Assembly (NCBI GenBank): GCA_002293265.1
Contig: DBCW01000102.1
Coordinates: 208 to 5,281 of the forward strand
Origin: Eggerthellales bacterium UBA948
Lineage (GTDB): Bacteria > Actinomycetota > Coriobacteriia > Coriobacteriales > UBA8131
DNA length: 5,074 nt
Direction: 5' to 3'
Part shown: positions 3,357-5,074 of the stretch, in pieces
How the letters are laid out: each line of letters starts with the position of its first letter
How positions within the stretch are numbered: position 1 is the stretch's first letter
The notes under the pieces: generated by a model
Told to the model about the DNA's origin: nothing
Database searches by the model: none
Seen by the model: only the letters and a program-made list of their open reading frames with translations
Position numbers and translations under genes: made by a program

Positions 3357-5074
3357 ATGCAAAAGAAGGTCAGAACTATCTGCTTCGACTGCCATTCAAA
3401 GTGTGGTGTTGTCCTCACAGTCGAAGATGGTAAGATCGTAAGGGTGGAAGGTGACCCCAACCATCCTATCAGTGAAGGTATCCTCTGCGTCAAGGCATTT
3501 TCCGCAAAGGAGATAAATGAGCACCCCGACCGCCTAAAATACCCACTAAAGCGTGTTGGTGAGCGTGGCGAAGGTAAATGGGAGCGCATTACCTGGACCG
3601 AGGCACTCGACATTATCGAGGCCAAGATTCGTGAGTGCATTGATAAATATGGTTCAGAATCCATCATTATCTCTCAAGGTACCGGTCGTGGCTCAAATCA
3701 CTTCCTGGACAGATTGAACAATACTTGGAATGGTGGCGGTAAGGTATGGCCAACCCACGTATGCTTACTTCCCAACCTTGCGCAAACGCATGTAACTTAT
3801 GGTCGTATGTTCCATCCGCATGAGGCTTGCGATTATCGCAACACCGGCTCTATCGTTACCTGGGGCACCAATCCTATTCGCTCACGCCAATACAGTGGTT
3901 TACGTATTCTCGATGCCAAACGTAGTGGCGCTCGCTTGGTTACAGTAGATCCGGTATTTCGCGATATTGCTGCGAAATCCGAACTCTGGGTTCCTATTCG
4001 TCCCGGAACCGATGGTGTTTTAGCTATGGGTATCACCAACTTGGTATTTAAGAACAATCATCATCTTAAGGCTTCAGAATTACTTAAAAACTGGACAAAC
4101 GCTCCTATGTTGGTAGTGGAGGACGACCAAGTAATGCTTCGCGAAAATCAGGTGAACGGCAGCGCCGACCCGGCAGCTGACGAGCATTACGTAGTGTGGG
4201 ATCTTAACTCCAACGGCCCGGTATTTTGGTATCCGGAGACCAAGAGCTTCAGCGCCGAGAACGTTGATCCTGCTCTTGAGGGTAGCTATGATATCGTTTG
4301 TGCTGATGGCAACACGTATACTTTCAAAACTGCCCTGCAAGTCTACAAAGACCAAGTTACCGTATGGACCCCTGAGAAAGTATCAGAAATCACATGGACG
4401 CCGGTGGAGAAGATCCTCAAGATGTATGATATCATCACTAACCCCACCGATGGCAAGCCATCTATACTTACTGCCTATCTTGGTGCCTGTATGATGACAA
4501 CCAATGCATTGCAAAATGGGCGTGCCATCACTATTCTCCAGCTTCTTTTGAACCCGCCGCTAGACGATAAAGGTGGCATCTACTTTAACACCTTCTGGGA
4601 GTTCATGCTTGACCCCAAGATCACCGCATATGACCGTGTACCTGAAAAACTGCGTCTTGGATATGAAAAACACCCGATGTATACGCAGGTCTATGGTAAG
4701 GGCAACATACCCGGTCCCTTATGGGAAGCGATCATCACCGGTGAAGGTGACCCTGCAGTTCCGCGTGTATTCCTTTCTGTTGCAAACGACCCACTAGGTT
4801 GCTTTGAAGACGTAAACACCATACGCAAGGCACTGCTTTCCGATAATTTAGAACTCAATGTTAATATGGATTACTTTATGACTCCGGGTGCCAATTTGGC
4901 AGACATCGTCTTGCCGGCAGCCCACTGGTCTGAGCGTACCGGTGTATTTGACGAAGAGCTGTATCCCGATCCATGCCCCTACATCATTCCGCAGATTGCA
5001 GTGAATCCTCCGGGTGAGGCACAAGATGACTGGTACTTCCAGCGTGAGCTTGGCAAGCGTTTTGATCCGGAGCT
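3357..5074 (+). CDS. Molybdo/tungsto-bis-pterin oxidoreductase (DMSO reductase superfamily), 3' end cut by window edge
   Basis: This is the catalytic subunit of an enzyme that binds a molybdenum or tungsten bis-pterin guanine dinucleotide cofactor and one 4Fe-4S cluster. The frame is open for 572 codons to the window edge. Fe-S ligands are C9-x2-C12-x3-C16-x27-C44. The likely metal ligand is C136, in the sequence THVCLLPN. Cofactor-binding signatures are TWGTNP (169-174), VDP (197-199), RPGTDG (215-220) and FMTPGANLADIVLP (507-520). There is no twin-arginine signal, so the protein should stay in the cytoplasm. Relatives run about 700-850 residues, so a third or less is missing. An extra segment (about 262-325) sits where acetylene hydratase has a short link. 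The overall look recalls acetylene hydratase, transhydroxylases and the catechol-dehydroxylase-like enzymes of gut Actinobacteria, but H13 replaces the catalytic Asp of acetylene hydratase. The reaction and substrate are unknown. An Fe-S electron-transfer subunit could follow beyond the window. Confidence 0.93.
   Translation, partial: MQKKVRTICFDCHSKCGVVLTVEDGKIVRVEGDPNHPISEGILCVKAFSAKEINEHPDRLKYPLKRVGERGEGKWERITWTEALDIIEAKIRECIDKYGSESIIISQGTGRGSNHFLDRLNNTWNGGGKVWPTHVCLLPNLAQTHVTYGRMFHPHEACDYRNTGSIVTWGTNPIRSRQYSGLRILDAKRSGARLVTVDPVFRDIAAKSELWVPIRPGTDGVLAMGITNLVFKNNHHLKASELLKNWTNAPMLVVEDDQVMLRENQVNGSADPAADEHYVVWDLNSNGPVFWYPETKSFSAENVDPALEGSYDIVCADGNTYTFKTALQVYKDQVTVWTPEKVSEITWTPVEKILKMYDIITNPTDGKPSILTAYLGACMMTTNALQNGRAITILQLLLNPPLDDKGGIYFNTFWEFMLDPKITAYDRVPEKLRLGYEKHPMYTQVYGKGNIPGPLWEAIITGEGDPAVPRVFLSVANDPLGCFEDVNTIRKALLSDNLELNVNMDYFMTPGANLADIVLPAAHWSERTGVFDEELYPDPCPYIIPQIAVNPPGEAQDDWYFQRELGKRFDPE

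Noticed and set aside
3335..4355. Several minus-strand open frames of 74-110 codons opposite the molybdoenzyme, and short plus-strand frames at 4264-4797.
   Set aside because: All lie inside the uninterrupted molybdoenzyme frame, which carries the Fe-S and pterin signatures throughout.
1..5074. CRISPR arrays, tRNA or rRNA genes, insertion sequences and attachment sites.
   Set aside because: I saw no regularly spaced repeats, cloverleaf or rRNA sequence, transposase or terminal inverted repeats by reading both strands.

Overview
The window reads as chromosomal DNA from an anaerobic bacterium. The best guess is a relative of anaerobic Actinobacteria (Coriobacteriia/Eggerthellaceae) or Desulfitobacterium-like Firmicutes. 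The basis is indirect: a cytoplasmic-looking molybdopterin/tungstopterin enzyme of the dimethyl sulfoxide (DMSO) reductase superfamily, beside a LysR-type regulator and a major facilitator superfamily (MFS) transporter, is a pairing those groups carry in many copies. Base composition looks intermediate by eye. No rRNA, tRNA or taxon-specific marker is present, so the assignment is weak.

Layout. (1) Positions 1-1291, minus strand: an MFS transporter, open through 430 codons, with its C-terminus beyond the left edge. (2) 1292-1662: a long divergent intergenic region with several palindromes and one copy of a motif found again upstream of the molybdoenzyme. (3) 1663-1974, plus: a 103-residue protein with two zinc ribbons and a Pro/Ala/Lys-rich repeat tail, followed by a terminator. 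(4) 1975-2146: a second inverted repeat and a perfect TATAAT, probably the promoter/operator region of the next gene. (5) 2147-3112, plus: a complete LysR-family regulator, followed by a very strong 18-bp-stem terminator. (6) 3186-3356: a structured leader region. (7) 3357-5074, plus: the first 572 codons of a molybdo/tungsto-bis-pterin oxidoreductase with an N-terminal 4Fe-4S motif, running off the right edge.

How the genes may work together (inference). The transporter would bring in a small organic substrate, the molybdoenzyme would transform it in the cytoplasm, and the LysR protein would sense it and control both. The support is gene order plus a 29-column near-repeat (24 identical) on the upstream sides of the transporter and the enzyme. 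Neither substrate nor reaction can be read from the sequence. The enzyme resembles the acetylene hydratase / transhydroxylase / catechol dehydroxylase side of the superfamily, but it lacks the Asp that follows the second Fe-S cysteine in acetylene hydratase. The zinc-ribbon gene has no visible functional link to the rest.
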